Notes: generated from the letters alone by a model not told the origin. 41,010 nucleotides of DNA from CAZEFK01 sp964511405 (GCA_964511405.1 CAZEFK010000036.1:1-41010), one strand, 5' to 3'; shown: positions 1 to 9,750, counted from the stretch's first letter. Made by a program: numbers and translations.

Positions 1-165
1 GGCCAGGCCGGCCAGCCGGGCGATCGCCGGGCCGCCCCGCGCCACCAGCCACCGGCGCAACGCCTGCTTGGCCGGGCGCGACAGCGGCAGCCGGCGCCAA
101 ACGCCGCCCGCCGCCCGCCAGCCCAGGCGCAGCATCCGGCGGGCGAGGCCGCGCAGCGGAATCAC
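1..165 (-). CDS. Partial hypothetical protein, N-terminal 55 residues, runs off the window
   Basis: An open frame on the minus strand runs from a GTG at 165 to the window edge with no stop. It encodes an Arg/Leu/Ala-rich basic stretch (starts VIPLRGLARRMLRLGW, later RRLPLSRPAKQALRRWL) that looks like the basic amphipathic start of a membrane-associated or glycan-related protein. A TTG further upstream in the same frame, near 228, is an alternative start; no convincing Shine-Dalgarno sequence is seen for either. It would be divergent from the glycan operon that begins at 321. The codon pattern (G/C at third positions) supports coding, but the fragment is too short for a functional call. Confidence 0.35.
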   Translation of the reverse strand, partial: MIPLRGLARRMLRLGWRAAGGVWRRLPLSRPAKQALRRWLVARGGPAIARLAGLA

Positions 166-320
166 GCGAGCGGAGAGGTGCGGCGACGAGGTCAGGCTGG
201 ACGGTCCCGTGCGGCCGGCGGACAAGGTCGTTGCCCCGGCTTCGGCGCCCCCTTATATGGTCTGCCCCCAAGGGGCAAGAGGCATTGACGGGCATCGTCC
301 CCGAACCGTCGGAGGTGGCG

Positions 321-1559
321 ATGTCGTTGGCAACCGTTCTCAATAGCTGCCTCATGCCGCTGAACTTGCGCGTGGTCCGCGAGTCCAGCCTGCGCAGCCT
401 GATCCAGACGCTTTCGGACCGCGAGCGGGCGCACGCGGCGACCAGCGGCCAGCTGGCCGAGGCCGATGCGCGCCTGGTCGCCGCCGAGGCACGGTTGCAG
501 GCATCCGAAGCGCGGGCCGACGCGGCCGAGGCGCGGGCCGATGCCGCCGACGCGCGCACGGCCGACGCTGCCCGCCGATCCGAGGTGATCCGGCAGACGC
601 TGTCGGATCGCCTGGAGGCGATGAGCACGCAGCTGTGCGATGCCCTGGCCGGCCTGGACGGCCCGGCGCTGGCGGCGCGCTATCCGGCGCTCGCCGGTGC
701 CGAGGCCGCAGCCGCCGCCGGCGACCCGGCGCTGGCCTGGGGCCATCTGCGCACGCTGTCGCTGCCGGTCTTTGGCGCCCTGCTGCTGGGCGTGCCGTCG
801 AGCCTGCCGGCCCTGGCGGCGTGGCTGCCGACCATGGCCGCCGACCAGGTCCAGCGCGACTGGACGGGAACCGCCGGCTTCCCGCTGCTGGCCCAATCGT
901 TGAGCTTCGTCCAAGGGCTGGAGCAGGGGATGCTGCAGGTCACCGGCCGGCCGCTCGCGGGGCTGCGGGTGCTGGACTATGGCTGCGGCTGGGGCCGGCT
1001 GCTGCGCCTGATGTCCTGGTATGTCGACCCCGCGCGGCTGGTCGGCATCGATCCCTGGGACCAGTCGATCGCGCTGTGCCGCGACCATCGGGTCATGGCC
1101 GAGCTTGCCGTCGGCGACTATGTTCCCCGCGACCTGCCGGTGGCCGGGCCCTACGACCTCATCTATGCCTATTCGGTGTTCACCCACCTGTCCGAGAAGA
1201 CCGCCGACGCCGTGCTGGGCTGCCTGCGCCGCCATGTGGCGGCGGACGGCATGCTGGCCGTGACCATCCGGCCGGCCCATTACTGGGACGACTATGTCGG
1301 GCCCGAGCTGCACTGGGACGGCACCGGCCACAAGGACCGCTCGGCGATCGACCGCGCGGCGCTCAAGCGCCGGCACCTGGACCGGGGCTTCGCGTTCCTG
1401 GCCCATGCGCTGCCGCCGATCGACGGCGACGTTACCTACGGCGACACGTCGATGTCGCTGGAGTTCCTGGCCCGGCGCTGGCCGCAGTGGCGGGTTGCGG
1501 GGACCCGGGCGCTGCCGGCGGATCCCCTTCAGCTGGTCGTCTTCCTGACCCCGGCATGA
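321..1559 (+). CDS. SAM-dependent class I methyltransferase with N-terminal coiled coil
   Basis: A 412-residue protein. The start is the ATG at 321, chosen because a GGAGGT lies at 311-316; the open frame extends upstream to 231 without a ribosome site. Residues about 35-110 are an Ala/Glu/Arg-rich repetitive helix (repeated AEARAD units), likely a coiled coil. The C-terminal half has a Rossmann methyltransferase fold: motif I VLDYGCGWGRLL from residue 217, an acidic residue after strand 2 in VGIDPWD (D244), and a later strand YDLIYAYSVFTHLSE. The coiled coil followed by a methyltransferase is common in polysaccharide and O-antigen clusters, where such proteins methylate sugars or cap chains. 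It is first in a plus-strand run whose next start overlaps its stop. The substrate cannot be read from sequence. Confidence 0.85.
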   Translation: MSLATVLNSCLMPLNLRVVRESSLRSLIQTLSDRERAHAATSGQLAEADARLVAAEARLQASEARADAAEARADAADARTADAARRSEVIRQTLSDRLEAMSTQLCDALAGLDGPALAARYPALAGAEAAAAAGDPALAWGHLRTLSLPVFGALLLGVPSSLPALAAWLPTMAADQVQRDWTGTAGFPLLAQSLSFVQGLEQGMLQVTGRPLAGLRVLDYGCGWGRLLRLMSWYVDPARLVGIDPWDQSIALCRDHRVMAELAVGDYVPRDLPVAGPYDLIYAYSVFTHLSEKTADAVLGCLRRHVAADGMLAVTIRPAHYWDDYVGPELHWDGTGHKDRSAIDRAALKRRHLDRGFAFLAHALPPIDGDVTYGDTSMSLEFLARRWPQWRVAGTRALPADPLQLVVFLTPA

Positions 1560-3583
1560 CCGCGCTCGCGGCCCCTGCAGCCGTCGGCCGGGCCCCGGCG
1601 GGCACGCTCGCGGGCGGCCTGTGGGCCCTGCGCCAGCTCGGCCTGTTCGCCGCTTATCTGGGGCTGGCCTGGCTGCTGTTCGCGCCGGTCACGATCTGGC
1701 ACGACCACACGTTCCTTGCCCATTCGGACGGCACCAACCAGACCTATGCCTGGACCACGGCGCTGTTCCGGGCGCTCGACGCCGGCAAGATCCCGCTCTG
1801 GGACTTCACCGCCTTTTCGGGCACGTCGCTGATCGGCGAGCTGCAGCCGGCCGTCCTGTACCCCTTGAACTTCCTGCTGCACCTGCTGGCGGCGCCGGGC
1901 GACCAGCAGGCGGTCGACGACATCGTCGTGCTGCACATCGCGCTGTCGGCCTGGCTGATGCACGGCTATCTGCGCGTGCTCGGCTGCCGCACCGCCGCCG
2001 CGGCCGCCGGCGCCCTGACCTTCGCGTTCATGGGCAGCCTGGTGCGCCAGGCGGTGACGCAGCCCAACATCCATGCCGGCCTGGCCTGGCTGCCGCTGGT
2101 CTTCACCCTCGCCACCCTGGCCTGGCGCGCCGCCGCAACCCTGGACCGCCTGTTCTGGACGGTGCTCGCCGGCATGGCCCTGGGCACCATGGTGCTAGCC
2201 GGGCACATGCAGCCCTACCTGCAGGCCGCGCTGGCCCTGGCCGTATGTGCCGTGCTCACCCAGCTCGGCGGCCCCGAGCGGCGCCGGGCCTGGCTGCGCG
2301 CGCTGACGGTGCTGGCGGTGATCGCTGCGGCCTCGGCGCTGTTCGCCGCCGTGCCCCTGTGGTTCGGACGCGAATATCTGCGTCTGGCCTACCGCTTCTA
2401 CGGCGACGGCGTCACCACCTATCCCCATGTCGTGCCGTGGCCGGAATATGCCTGGCACTGGGTGATCCGGCCGGACCAGCTATACTTGCTGCTGTTCCCC
2501 GACTATTGGAGCTTCGACGAGCCGAACCGCATCCATGTCGGCCGAGTGGCGCTGGCGCTGGCCGTGATCGGCGCCTGGGTCCCGCGCCGCGAAGCCCGAT
2601 TCGCCGCGGTGCTGGCGGTCGGCGCGGTGCTGCTGGCCATGGGCGGTTGGACGCCGCTCGGCTGGATCACCTATCACCTGCCGCTGCTCAGCAGCATGCG
2701 CGAGCCGTCGCGCTATCTGTACCTGTTCAGCTTCGGCGCCGCGGTCCTGGCCGCCTTCGGCTTCGACCGCGTGGTCGATTGGACCCGTCACGCCGCCTGG
2801 CCCGAGCGCGCGATCGCGCCCCTGGCCCTGGCGCTGCTGGTCGGCGAGGTCGTCCATTACGACGGCTATGTCTCGATCGCCCGCGGCCCCCTCGATCCCG
2901 GCACCTATTACAACACGGCCATCGCCCGCCGCCTGTCCGAGCTCGACCGGCAGGACGGCGGCCTGTACCGAATCTGGGTCGAACCGCCCGACCTGGTGCC
3001 GCCGAACCTGGGCGACGTGCGCCCGGCCCGGATGGCCCGCGGCTACCGGGCCACGATCTACCGGCCCTATGCCGACTACCTGTCCGACCATCCGGACCTG
3101 GCCGGACCGGGGTTCGACCGCCTGGGCGTGCGCTATACCGTGACGCCGCAGCCGGTGCCCGGCCTGATCGAGCGCGCGCGGATCGACGGGCTGGTCCTGT
3201 CGGAGCGGCCCCACGCGCTGCCGGTGTTCTGGATGGCCGCCCCGGACGGCAGCGCCCGTCCGGTCAAAATCGAGCAAGTGCGCTGGGGCGTCGATCAGGT
3301 CGCCGTCGACCTCGACTCGCCGCCGGCCGGCACGCTGGTATTCGCCCAGCCCGACTATCCCGGCTGGCGGGTGCGGGTCGACGGCGCGCTGCGGCCGCTG
3401 GCCAAGGTCGACATCTTCCAAGCCGTGCGGCTCGCCGGCGGCGAACACACGGTCAAGTTCGAGTACCGGCCCCGCGCCCTCCCCATCCTGTACGCCGTCA
3501 TGTTGTCGGTGCCGCTGCTGGCGGTCGCGCTGGCGGCGCTGCGCCGGCGCCGAAGCTTGACACCCCTGCCGTCCCAAGGCTGA
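1556..3583 (+). CDS. YfhO-family polytopic membrane protein (first of tandem pair)
   Basis: A 675-residue membrane protein starting at ATG 1556, which overlaps the TGA of the methyltransferase (ATGA). It has an N-terminal signal-anchor-like helix, about ten further hydrophobic segments up to about residue 430, and a C-terminal extracytoplasmic domain. The hallmark of YfhO proteins is visible near the C terminus: YPGWRVRVDG followed by GGEHTVKFEYRP, then a final membrane helix and a basic tail. The conserved loop SDGTNQTYAW after the first helix matches the acidic first periplasmic loop of GT-C type transferases. In Firmicutes, YfhO homologues act in glycosylation of surface polymers, so a role in decorating an exported glycan is the reasonable inference. 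A close paralogue follows after 13 bases. Confidence 0.85.
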   Translation: MTALAAPAAVGRAPAGTLAGGLWALRQLGLFAAYLGLAWLLFAPVTIWHDHTFLAHSDGTNQTYAWTTALFRALDAGKIPLWDFTAFSGTSLIGELQPAVLYPLNFLLHLLAAPGDQQAVDDIVVLHIALSAWLMHGYLRVLGCRTAAAAAGALTFAFMGSLVRQAVTQPNIHAGLAWLPLVFTLATLAWRAAATLDRLFWTVLAGMALGTMVLAGHMQPYLQAALALAVCAVLTQLGGPERRRAWLRALTVLAVIAAASALFAAVPLWFGREYLRLAYRFYGDGVTTYPHVVPWPEYAWHWVIRPDQLYLLLFPDYWSFDEPNRIHVGRVALALAVIGAWVPRREARFAAVLAVGAVLLAMGGWTPLGWITYHLPLLSSMREPSRYLYLFSFGAAVLAAFGFDRVVDWTRHAAWPERAIAPLALALLVGEVVHYDGYVSIARGPLDPGTYYNTAIARRLSELDRQDGGLYRIWVEPPDLVPPNLGDVRPARMARGYRATIYRPYADYLSDHPDLAGPGFDRLGVRYTVTPQPVPGLIERARIDGLVLSERPHALPVFWMAAPDGSARPVKIEQVRWGVDQVAVDLDSPPAGTLVFAQPDYPGWRVRVDGALRPLAKVDIFQAVRLAGGEHTVKFEYRPRALPILYAVMLSVPLLAVALAALRRRRSLTPLPSQG

Positions 3584-3596
3584 GTGGCGACGCCCG

Positions 3597-5636
3597 ATGA
3601 CCATCACGATCGCCCCAGAACCGATCTCCCGGGCGGCCGCGCGCCGCGGACAGGCCGGCGCCGCGGCGGGCTGGCTGCTTCGGCAGAGCGGGCTGTTCGC
3701 GCTCTACCTGGCCCTGGGCTGGGCGTTGTTCGCGGGCGTGGTGGTCTGGCACGACAGCGGCTTCCTGGCCCATCCCGACGGCACCAACCAGACCTACGCC
3801 TGGACCACTTTCCTGTTCCGGGCGCTCGACGCCGGCAAGATCCCCTGGTGGGACTTCTCGACCCTGGGCGGCACCTCGATGCTGGGCGAGATCCAGCCGG
3901 CCCTGCTGTATCCGCCCAACTTGCTGTTCCACCTGCTGTTCCGGGCCGGCGACGCCAACGGCGTCGAGGCGATCATCGTCATCCACATGGCGCTGTCGGC
4001 GCTGCTGATGCACGGCTATCTGCGCGTGTTGGGCGTGCGGCCGGCCGCCTGCTTCGCCGGCGCCATGGCGTTCGCCTTCATCGGCGCCGTCGCCCGCCAG
4101 GCCGCGACCCAGGCCAACATCCATGCCGGCCTGGCCTGGATGCCGCTGGTGTTCACGCTGGTCACGCTGGCCTTCCGATCCCCTGACCGGCTGGACCGCC
4201 TCCGCTGGGCGATGCTGGCCGGCCTGGCCTGGGGCCTGACGATCCTGGCCGGGCACATGCAGCCCTTCATTCAGATCGGGATGGCCTTGGCGCTGCTGGC
4301 CGTGGTGCAGGACCTGCGCCGGCCGTGGCTGGCCAGCGCCGGACGGATCGCCGAGGTGCTGGGCACCGCCGGCGTGACGGCGGTGCTGTTCACGGCGGCC
4401 CAGCTCTGGTTCGGGCGCGAATATCTGAAGCTGGTCTATCGCAGCTACGGCGCGGGCGGGGCCACGGTCTATCCGCATGTCGTGCCCTATGCCGAATATG
4501 CCTGGAGCCTGATCGTCCGCCCCGACCAGCTCTACAAGCTGCTGTTCCCCGACTTCAACGCGCTGGGCGATGCCGACCGCCTGTATTTCGGCTGGGCCGG
4601 CCTGGCGCTGGCGGTGATCGGCGCCTTCGCGCCGCGCCGCCAGGCCCGGTTCGCGGCGGGGCTGGCGATCCTGGCGCTGCTGTTGTCGCTGGGCGGCTGG
4701 ACGCCGCTCGGCTGGATCAGCTACCACCTGCCCTTCATCAACAGCATGCGCGAGCCGGCGCGCTACCTGTTCCTGTTCGCGTTCGCGGCGGCGATGCTGG
4801 TGGCATTCGGGTTCGAGCGGGTGATGGCGCTGACCGCCTCGGCCCCGCGCTGGCCGGTCCGCGCCGTCGCCCCGGCCGTGCTGGCGCTGTTCCTGGCCGA
4901 AATCGTCCATTACGACCGCCATGCCTCGATCCCCAATGGGCCGCTGACGCCGGGCGCCTACTACAACACCGCCATGGCACGCCGGCTCGAGGCGCTGTGG
5001 GCGGCCGACGGCGGCCTCTATCGAGTGTGGGTCGAGCCGCCCGACCTGGTGCCGATGAATCTCGGCGAGGTGCGGCCCATGCTGATGGCGCGCGGCCATC
5101 GCGCCACGCTCTACCGGCCCTACATCGACTATCTGGCGCATGACTGGAACCTGCAGGGCGCCAGCTTCGACAAGCTGGCGATCCGCTATGTCGTGACCCG
5201 CGAGCCGGTGCCGGGCCTGACCGAGGTCGCGCGCCTGGACGGCCTGATCCTGTCCGAGCGCCCGCACGCCCTGCCGATGTTCTGGATGGTCGGACCGTCC
5301 GGGGCGCCGCAGCCGGCGCCGATCCGTCATGTCAGCTGGGACATCGACGCGGTGACCGTCGAGCTCGATTCGCCGCCCGCCGGGCCGCTGGTCTTCGCCC
5401 AGGCGGGCTATCCCGGCTGGCGGGTCAGCGTCGACGGCGCACCGCGCGGCATGGGCCGGATCGAGATCTTCTCGGCGGTCGAGCTCCATGGCGGCGAGCA
5501 TTCGGTCCGCTTCGCGTACCGGCCGCGCGGGCTCGCTCCGCTGCTGGGCCTGATGGCCGCCGTCCCGGCGGCGGCGCTGGCCGTGTGCCTGGCGGTCGCG
5601 CTGCGCGACCGCCGGCGCGCGCGGGCGGCGCCATGA
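3597..5636 (+). CDS. YfhO-family polytopic membrane protein (second of tandem pair)
   Basis: A 679-residue paralogue of the preceding gene, with the same architecture: N-terminal helix, acidic loop PDGTNQTYAW, about ten membrane segments, and a C-terminal domain with YPGWRVSVDG and GGEHSVRFAYRP. Long protein blocks are nearly identical between the two (for example FRALDAGKIP, NIHAGLAW, VWVEPPDLVP versus IWVEPPDLVP), and the DNA is also close, so this is a tandem duplication. The start is the ATG at 3597, 13 bases after the previous stop; its ribosome site is weak. The TGA overlaps the next gene's ATG. The two may add different sugars or form a heteromer; nothing in the sequence decides between these. 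Confidence 0.85.
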   Translation: MTITIAPEPISRAAARRGQAGAAAGWLLRQSGLFALYLALGWALFAGVVVWHDSGFLAHPDGTNQTYAWTTFLFRALDAGKIPWWDFSTLGGTSMLGEIQPALLYPPNLLFHLLFRAGDANGVEAIIVIHMALSALLMHGYLRVLGVRPAACFAGAMAFAFIGAVARQAATQANIHAGLAWMPLVFTLVTLAFRSPDRLDRLRWAMLAGLAWGLTILAGHMQPFIQIGMALALLAVVQDLRRPWLASAGRIAEVLGTAGVTAVLFTAAQLWFGREYLKLVYRSYGAGGATVYPHVVPYAEYAWSLIVRPDQLYKLLFPDFNALGDADRLYFGWAGLALAVIGAFAPRRQARFAAGLAILALLLSLGGWTPLGWISYHLPFINSMREPARYLFLFAFAAAMLVAFGFERVMALTASAPRWPVRAVAPAVLALFLAEIVHYDRHASIPNGPLTPGAYYNTAMARRLEALWAADGGLYRVWVEPPDLVPMNLGEVRPMLMARGHRATLYRPYIDYLAHDWNLQGASFDKLAIRYVVTREPVPGLTEVARLDGLILSERPHALPMFWMVGPSGAPQPAPIRHVSWDIDAVTVELDSPPAGPLVFAQAGYPGWRVSVDGAPRGMGRIEIFSAVELHGGEHSVRFAYRPRGLAPLLGLMAAVPAAALAVCLAVALRDRRRARAAP

Positions 5637-6781
5637 GCCGCCCCGAGACGGCCGAGCGGCTCGCCGGCCTCGAAGCCGCGCGCGGCTACGCCGCCCTGTC
5701 GATCATCCTGCTGCACACGATCTGGATCGGCGGCGTCATGCCGCCGCCGCCGCTCGACTTCATGAGATGGTGGTTCGGGTTCGGCGTGCCGCTGTTCTTC
5801 ACGGTCAGCGCCTTCACGCTCGGCTACGGCTACTGGGGGCGGCTGGGGTCTCCGGCCGAGGCCTCGGCCTTCTTCATCCGGCGCTTCTTCCGGATCGCGC
5901 CGCTCTACTATGCCATGCTGGCCTACCAGCTGCTGTGGCTGCGATTCCAGCACGGCATGGTGCCGCCGATGGCCGACGTGGCGGCCTCGGCCAGCTTCAC
6001 CTTCGGCCTGGTCCCGCGGCTGGCCGACGGCATCGTCCCGGCGTCGTGGTCGATCGGCGTGGAGATGCTGTTTTACCTGCTGTTCCCGCTGACCCCGCTG
6101 TTCTGCCGCACGCCGCTGCGCACGGCCGCCGTCGCCGCGATCAGCCTGCTGGTCGCGACCATGGCCACGGCGGATCTTCAGCCCCTGGCGCCGATGGCGG
6201 CGCTGCGCGACCACGGCTTCCTGAAGAACGCACCTTACTTCTGCGCCGGCATGCTGGCCTGCCATGGCTACCGCTGGATCGAGCGGCAGGTGGCGGCCCA
6301 ACGCCACCGGCTGCTGGGCGGCGTGCTGCTGCTGTCGGTGCCGGTCACCCTGGCCGGGCTCCTGAAGATCGCCTACGCGGTCCCCGGCACCGGGGAGGCG
6401 GTGTGGTGGAACGCCGCCTGGGGGCTGCCCTTCGGGCTCCTGTGCGTCGGGCTGGCGCTGTGTCCGGTCGGTCTGCTGGTCAACCGGGCGACGGTCTATC
6501 TCGGCCGCATCAGCTTCAGCATGTATCTGTGCCACCCGGCGATCGTGAACGCCCTGACCACCTACGGCGCCTATCAGGCGCTGCTCAAGGCGCTGCCGAT
6601 CGGCACGGCCGCCAGCTTCCTGCCTGGTGCCCTGGGCACGATCGGCTTGGTGATCGCTCTCGCCTCGGTGACCTATCGCCTGATCGAGCGCCCCGGCATG
6701 GCCTGGGGCCGGCGCCTGGCCGACCGGCAGCGCCGCCGCAGCGCCCGCGCCGACGTCCAGCCGACCCTGGCGCCGGTCTGA
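5633..6781 (+). CDS. Acyltransferase 3 family membrane protein
   Basis: A 382-residue protein starting at ATG 5633, which overlaps the stop of the upstream YfhO gene (ATGA). It has about ten hydrophobic segments. The N terminus shows the family signature: R17-G-Y-A-A-L followed at spacing 11 by H28 in the first helix, the Arg and His expected at the catalytic site. A second conserved block is RRFFRIAPLYYAML near residue 85, and the late helix has LGRISFSMYLCHPAIV. Acyltransferase 3 proteins O-acetylate or otherwise O-acylate sugars of lipopolysaccharide, capsule or Nod factors at the membrane. Its place in the run makes modification of the same surface glycan likely. Confidence 0.9.
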   Translation: MSRPETAERLAGLEAARGYAALSIILLHTIWIGGVMPPPPLDFMRWWFGFGVPLFFTVSAFTLGYGYWGRLGSPAEASAFFIRRFFRIAPLYYAMLAYQLLWLRFQHGMVPPMADVAASASFTFGLVPRLADGIVPASWSIGVEMLFYLLFPLTPLFCRTPLRTAAVAAISLLVATMATADLQPLAPMAALRDHGFLKNAPYFCAGMLACHGYRWIERQVAAQRHRLLGGVLLLSVPVTLAGLLKIAYAVPGTGEAVWWNAAWGLPFGLLCVGLALCPVGLLVNRATVYLGRISFSMYLCHPAIVNALTTYGAYQALLKALPIGTAASFLPGALGTIGLVIALASVTYRLIERPGMAWGRRLADRQRRRSARADVQPTLAPV

Positions 6782-6785
6782 GGCG

Positions 6786-9746
6786 ATGCTGACGGCTGCG
6801 CTCCGGACCGGCACCCGCACGGTCCTGACCCGGTTCGGCCCGGTCGTGCTGCCGGGCGATAGCGCCGACCTGCCCGAGGCCGAGGCGGCGCTGCTGGCGG
6901 CGCTGCTGCCGCCCGCGGGGACCGCGGTCGACCTGGGTGCCGAGGCTGGGCTCCACAGCCTGGTCCTGGCGCAGCGGGCGGGGCCCGACGGCCGGGTGGT
7001 GGCGATCGAACCGCAGCCGGCGCTGCAGGCGCTGCTCCGCCACAATCTGCCGGCGGCCCTTCTGGGATCCCCGGACGGTCTCGACACGATCGGCCGCTGC
7101 GACCTGCTGCGCATCGGCGGCAAAACGCCGGTGGCGCTGCTCGCGGCCGCCGCGGGGCTGATCCAGCGCTGCCGTCCAGCGATCGTCGCTGCCGGCGCGC
7201 TCGATGCGATGCTCGCGGCCTGGCGAGCCGTCAAGCCGGGGGACTACCAGACCATCCACGCCGCGATCGAAGGCACGGACGGCGCCGCGGCCTCGCTCCT
7301 GCTGCTGACCGCCGCCGACCATGGCGTGACGGCGCCGCCGGGCGTCATCCTGACCCCGGTCGCCACGCCCGAGGCCTTTGCCGAGCGGGCGCTGGCGCTG
7401 CCGCAGCCCGGCGACGGCACGCCGATCGACCGCGACGCCGGGGCGTTGCGCCGCCGCCTCTCGGCGCTCGGCGAACGCTGCGCCGGGCTGGAGGCCCAGC
7501 TTGCCGCCCAGGCGCAGGCGGTCGGCAGCCTGGCCACGCAGCTCGCCGACAGCCGCGCGATGATCGCCGCCCTGCTGTCGTCGACCTCCTGGCGCGTGAC
7601 CGCACCGTTGCGGGCGCTGCGCGGCGGCGGCGGGATCGCGGCGGCCCCGCCGGCCGGCGACATGCCGTCGATCCCGATGCCACCGGCCGCGCTGCCGCCG
7701 CTGCCGCAGCCGGAGCCCTGGCGCCGCTGGCCGATCGCGCCAAGGGCGCCAGGCGCGCCGCGGGTCGACGTGGTGATCCCGGTCTACGGCCAGCGCCAAT
7801 TCGTCCTGACCTGCCTCGCCGCCGTCCTCGGCGCGGCGCAAACCACCCCCTATGAGCTGGTGGTCATCGACGACGCCAGCCCCGACCTCGAATTCCGGGC
7901 CGAGCTCCGGCACATGGCCGCAGCGGGGCTTTTCACGCTGGTCGAGAACCCGGAAAACCTGGGCTTCGTCGCCACCGCCAATCGCGGCCTCACGCTGCAT
8001 CCCGACCGCGACGTCGTCCTGCTGAACTCGGACACGGCCCCGTGCGGCGACTGGCTGGACCGGCTGCGCCGGGCCGCCGAGAGCGCGGTCGACATCGGCA
8101 CCGCCACGCCGTTCTCGAACAACGGCAGCCTGTGCAGCTATCCCCATTTCCCGCGCGGCTCGGGCGACCCGCTAGAGCTGGACGATCCCCTGCTGGACCG
8201 GCTGTTTGCCACGGTCAATGGCGGGCGGGTCCTGCCGATGCTGACCGGGGCCGGGTTCTGCCTGTATCTGCGCCGCGCCTGCCTGGACGCGACCGGCCTG
8301 TTCGACGTCGAGCGGTTCGGCCGCGGCTATGAGGAGGAGAACGATTTCTGCCAGCGCGCCGCCGGCCTGGGCTGGCGCCATGTGCTGGCGGCCGACCTGT
8401 TCGTGCGCCATTTCGGCGGCGCGTCGTTCGGCGCCGAGCGCGAGGCGCGGTCGAACCGCGCCTTCGACCTGATGCAGCGGCTCTATCCCGACTATGCGCC
8501 GCGGGTCGCCGCCTTCCTGGGCGCGGACCCGATCCGGCCGCTGCGGGCGCGCATCGACCTCGCCCGGCTGGCCGAGCGGGCGGGCGGACGGGGCGCCATG
8601 CTGTTCGTGACCCATGGCCGGGGTGGCGGCACCGAGCGCCACGTCCAGGAGATGCGGGCGCTGCTGGAAGCGGACGGGGTGCCGGTGTTCATCCTGCGCA
8701 GCCGCGAAACGGCACCCGGCACCCTGACGCTCGACACCGAGGGCCTGGACCTGCCCAACCTCGGCGCCTTCGATCCCGCGGATCCCGAGGGATTTGCCGA
8801 CCTGGTGGCGCTGCTCGGCATCCGCCATCTGCATCTGCATCACCTGATCGACCTGGGCCCGGACATCGGCGACCGGATGCTGGCGATCGCCCGCCGGTTC
8901 GGCCTCGGCTACGACTACACGGCCGAGGATTTCCTGCCGGCCTGCCCGCGCTTCAACCTGACCGACGGCGACGGCTTCTATTGCGGCATGCCCGACGAGG
9001 CGGGCTGCCGCCGCTGCCTGGACCGCAACGGCTCGAGCTACGGCGCCGTCGACATCGCCACCTGGCGCCAAGGCTTCGGCAGACTGCTGGACGGCGCCCG
9101 CCGGGTGTTCGTGCCCTGCGCCGATGTCGGCCGGCGGCTGGGCCGGTTCTTTCCCGACGCGACCTATTGCGAGCGCGCCCATCTGACCGATTTCACGGCG
9201 CCGCGGCCGGGGGCGACCGCGGGCCGGCGCATCGCCGTGCTCGGCGCGATCGGGCCGAACAAAGGATCGCGCATCCTGCTCGCCGCCGCCGCCGAAGCCG
9301 CCCGCCGCGGCTCGCCCCTGCATTTCGCGGTGGTCGGCTATACCGATATCGACCCGCAGCTCACGGCGCTGCCCAACGTCACCATCACCGGGCGCTTCCG
9401 CGAGGACGAGGCCCAGGACCAGCTGGCGGCGCAGGGCTGCGCCTTCACCTGGTTCCCCTGCGTGTGGCCCGAGACCTATTGCTACGCGCTCAATGTGACC
9501 TTGGAAGCCGGGCTCTATCCGGTGGTGTTCGACCTGGGTTCGCTGGGCGAGCGGGTCGCCGGCCTGGGCTGGGGCAGCGTGTGGCCGCTGGACCTGGCGC
9601 GCGATGCCGCCGCCCTGGTCGACCACCTCGAAGCGGTCGAGCCCACGCCGCCACCGCCCGACCTCGCGGCGCGCGCCCGGCGGGTCTATCCCGACATGCT
9701 GGCCGACTATTACGGCCTGGGGCCGGCGCTGTTCGCGGCCGGCTGA
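6786..9746 (+). CDS. Multi-domain glycosyltransferase: FkbM-like domain, GT2 and GT4-like
   Basis: A 986-residue cytoplasmic protein starting four bases after the acyltransferase stop, with TGAGG just upstream. Residues about 1-190 resemble a degenerate FkbM-type methyltransferase (AVDLGAEAGLHSLVL, then VVAIEPQPALQALL). Residues about 215-265 form a short helical linker. A GT-A family 2 domain covers about 325-590: VDVVIPVYGQ from residue 327, VVIDDASP, the metal-site region LLNSDTAP near 412, and GYEEENDF near 516 with the acidic base region. Residues about 600-986 are a second GT-B-like unit: MLFVTHGRGGGTERHV, LGAIGPNKGS near 818 and WPETYCYALNVTLEAGLYP near 895, like the GT4 donor-binding PE..G..EA motif. 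It probably adds two successive sugars to the glycan built by this operon. It ends the operon; cysE converges from the other strand four bases on. Confidence 0.85.
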   Translation: MLTAALRTGTRTVLTRFGPVVLPGDSADLPEAEAALLAALLPPAGTAVDLGAEAGLHSLVLAQRAGPDGRVVAIEPQPALQALLRHNLPAALLGSPDGLDTIGRCDLLRIGGKTPVALLAAAAGLIQRCRPAIVAAGALDAMLAAWRAVKPGDYQTIHAAIEGTDGAAASLLLLTAADHGVTAPPGVILTPVATPEAFAERALALPQPGDGTPIDRDAGALRRRLSALGERCAGLEAQLAAQAQAVGSLATQLADSRAMIAALLSSTSWRVTAPLRALRGGGGIAAAPPAGDMPSIPMPPAALPPLPQPEPWRRWPIAPRAPGAPRVDVVIPVYGQRQFVLTCLAAVLGAAQTTPYELVVIDDASPDLEFRAELRHMAAAGLFTLVENPENLGFVATANRGLTLHPDRDVVLLNSDTAPCGDWLDRLRRAAESAVDIGTATPFSNNGSLCSYPHFPRGSGDPLELDDPLLDRLFATVNGGRVLPMLTGAGFCLYLRRACLDATGLFDVERFGRGYEEENDFCQRAAGLGWRHVLAADLFVRHFGGASFGAEREARSNRAFDLMQRLYPDYAPRVAAFLGADPIRPLRARIDLARLAERAGGRGAMLFVTHGRGGGTERHVQEMRALLEADGVPVFILRSRETAPGTLTLDTEGLDLPNLGAFDPADPEGFADLVALLGIRHLHLHHLIDLGPDIGDRMLAIARRFGLGYDYTAEDFLPACPRFNLTDGDGFYCGMPDEAGCRRCLDRNGSSYGAVDIATWRQGFGRLLDGARRVFVPCADVGRRLGRFFPDATYCERAHLTDFTAPRPGATAGRRIAVLGAIGPNKGSRILLAAAAEAARRGSPLHFAVVGYTDIDPQLTALPNVTITGRFREDEAQDQLAAQGCAFTWFPCVWPETYCYALNVTLEAGLYPVVFDLGSLGERVAGLGWGSVWPLDLARDAAALVDHLEAVEPTPPPPDLAARARRVYPDMLADYYGLGPALFAAG

Positions 9747-9750
9747 GCCG

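Noticed and set aside
192..1406. Long minus-strand open frame opposite the methyltransferase, with similar long antisense frames at 3498-5501, 5408-8147 and 11144-13462
   Set aside because: High GC leaves few stops on the opposite strand; the translations are low-complexity Arg/Gln/Gly-rich and overlap clear genes.
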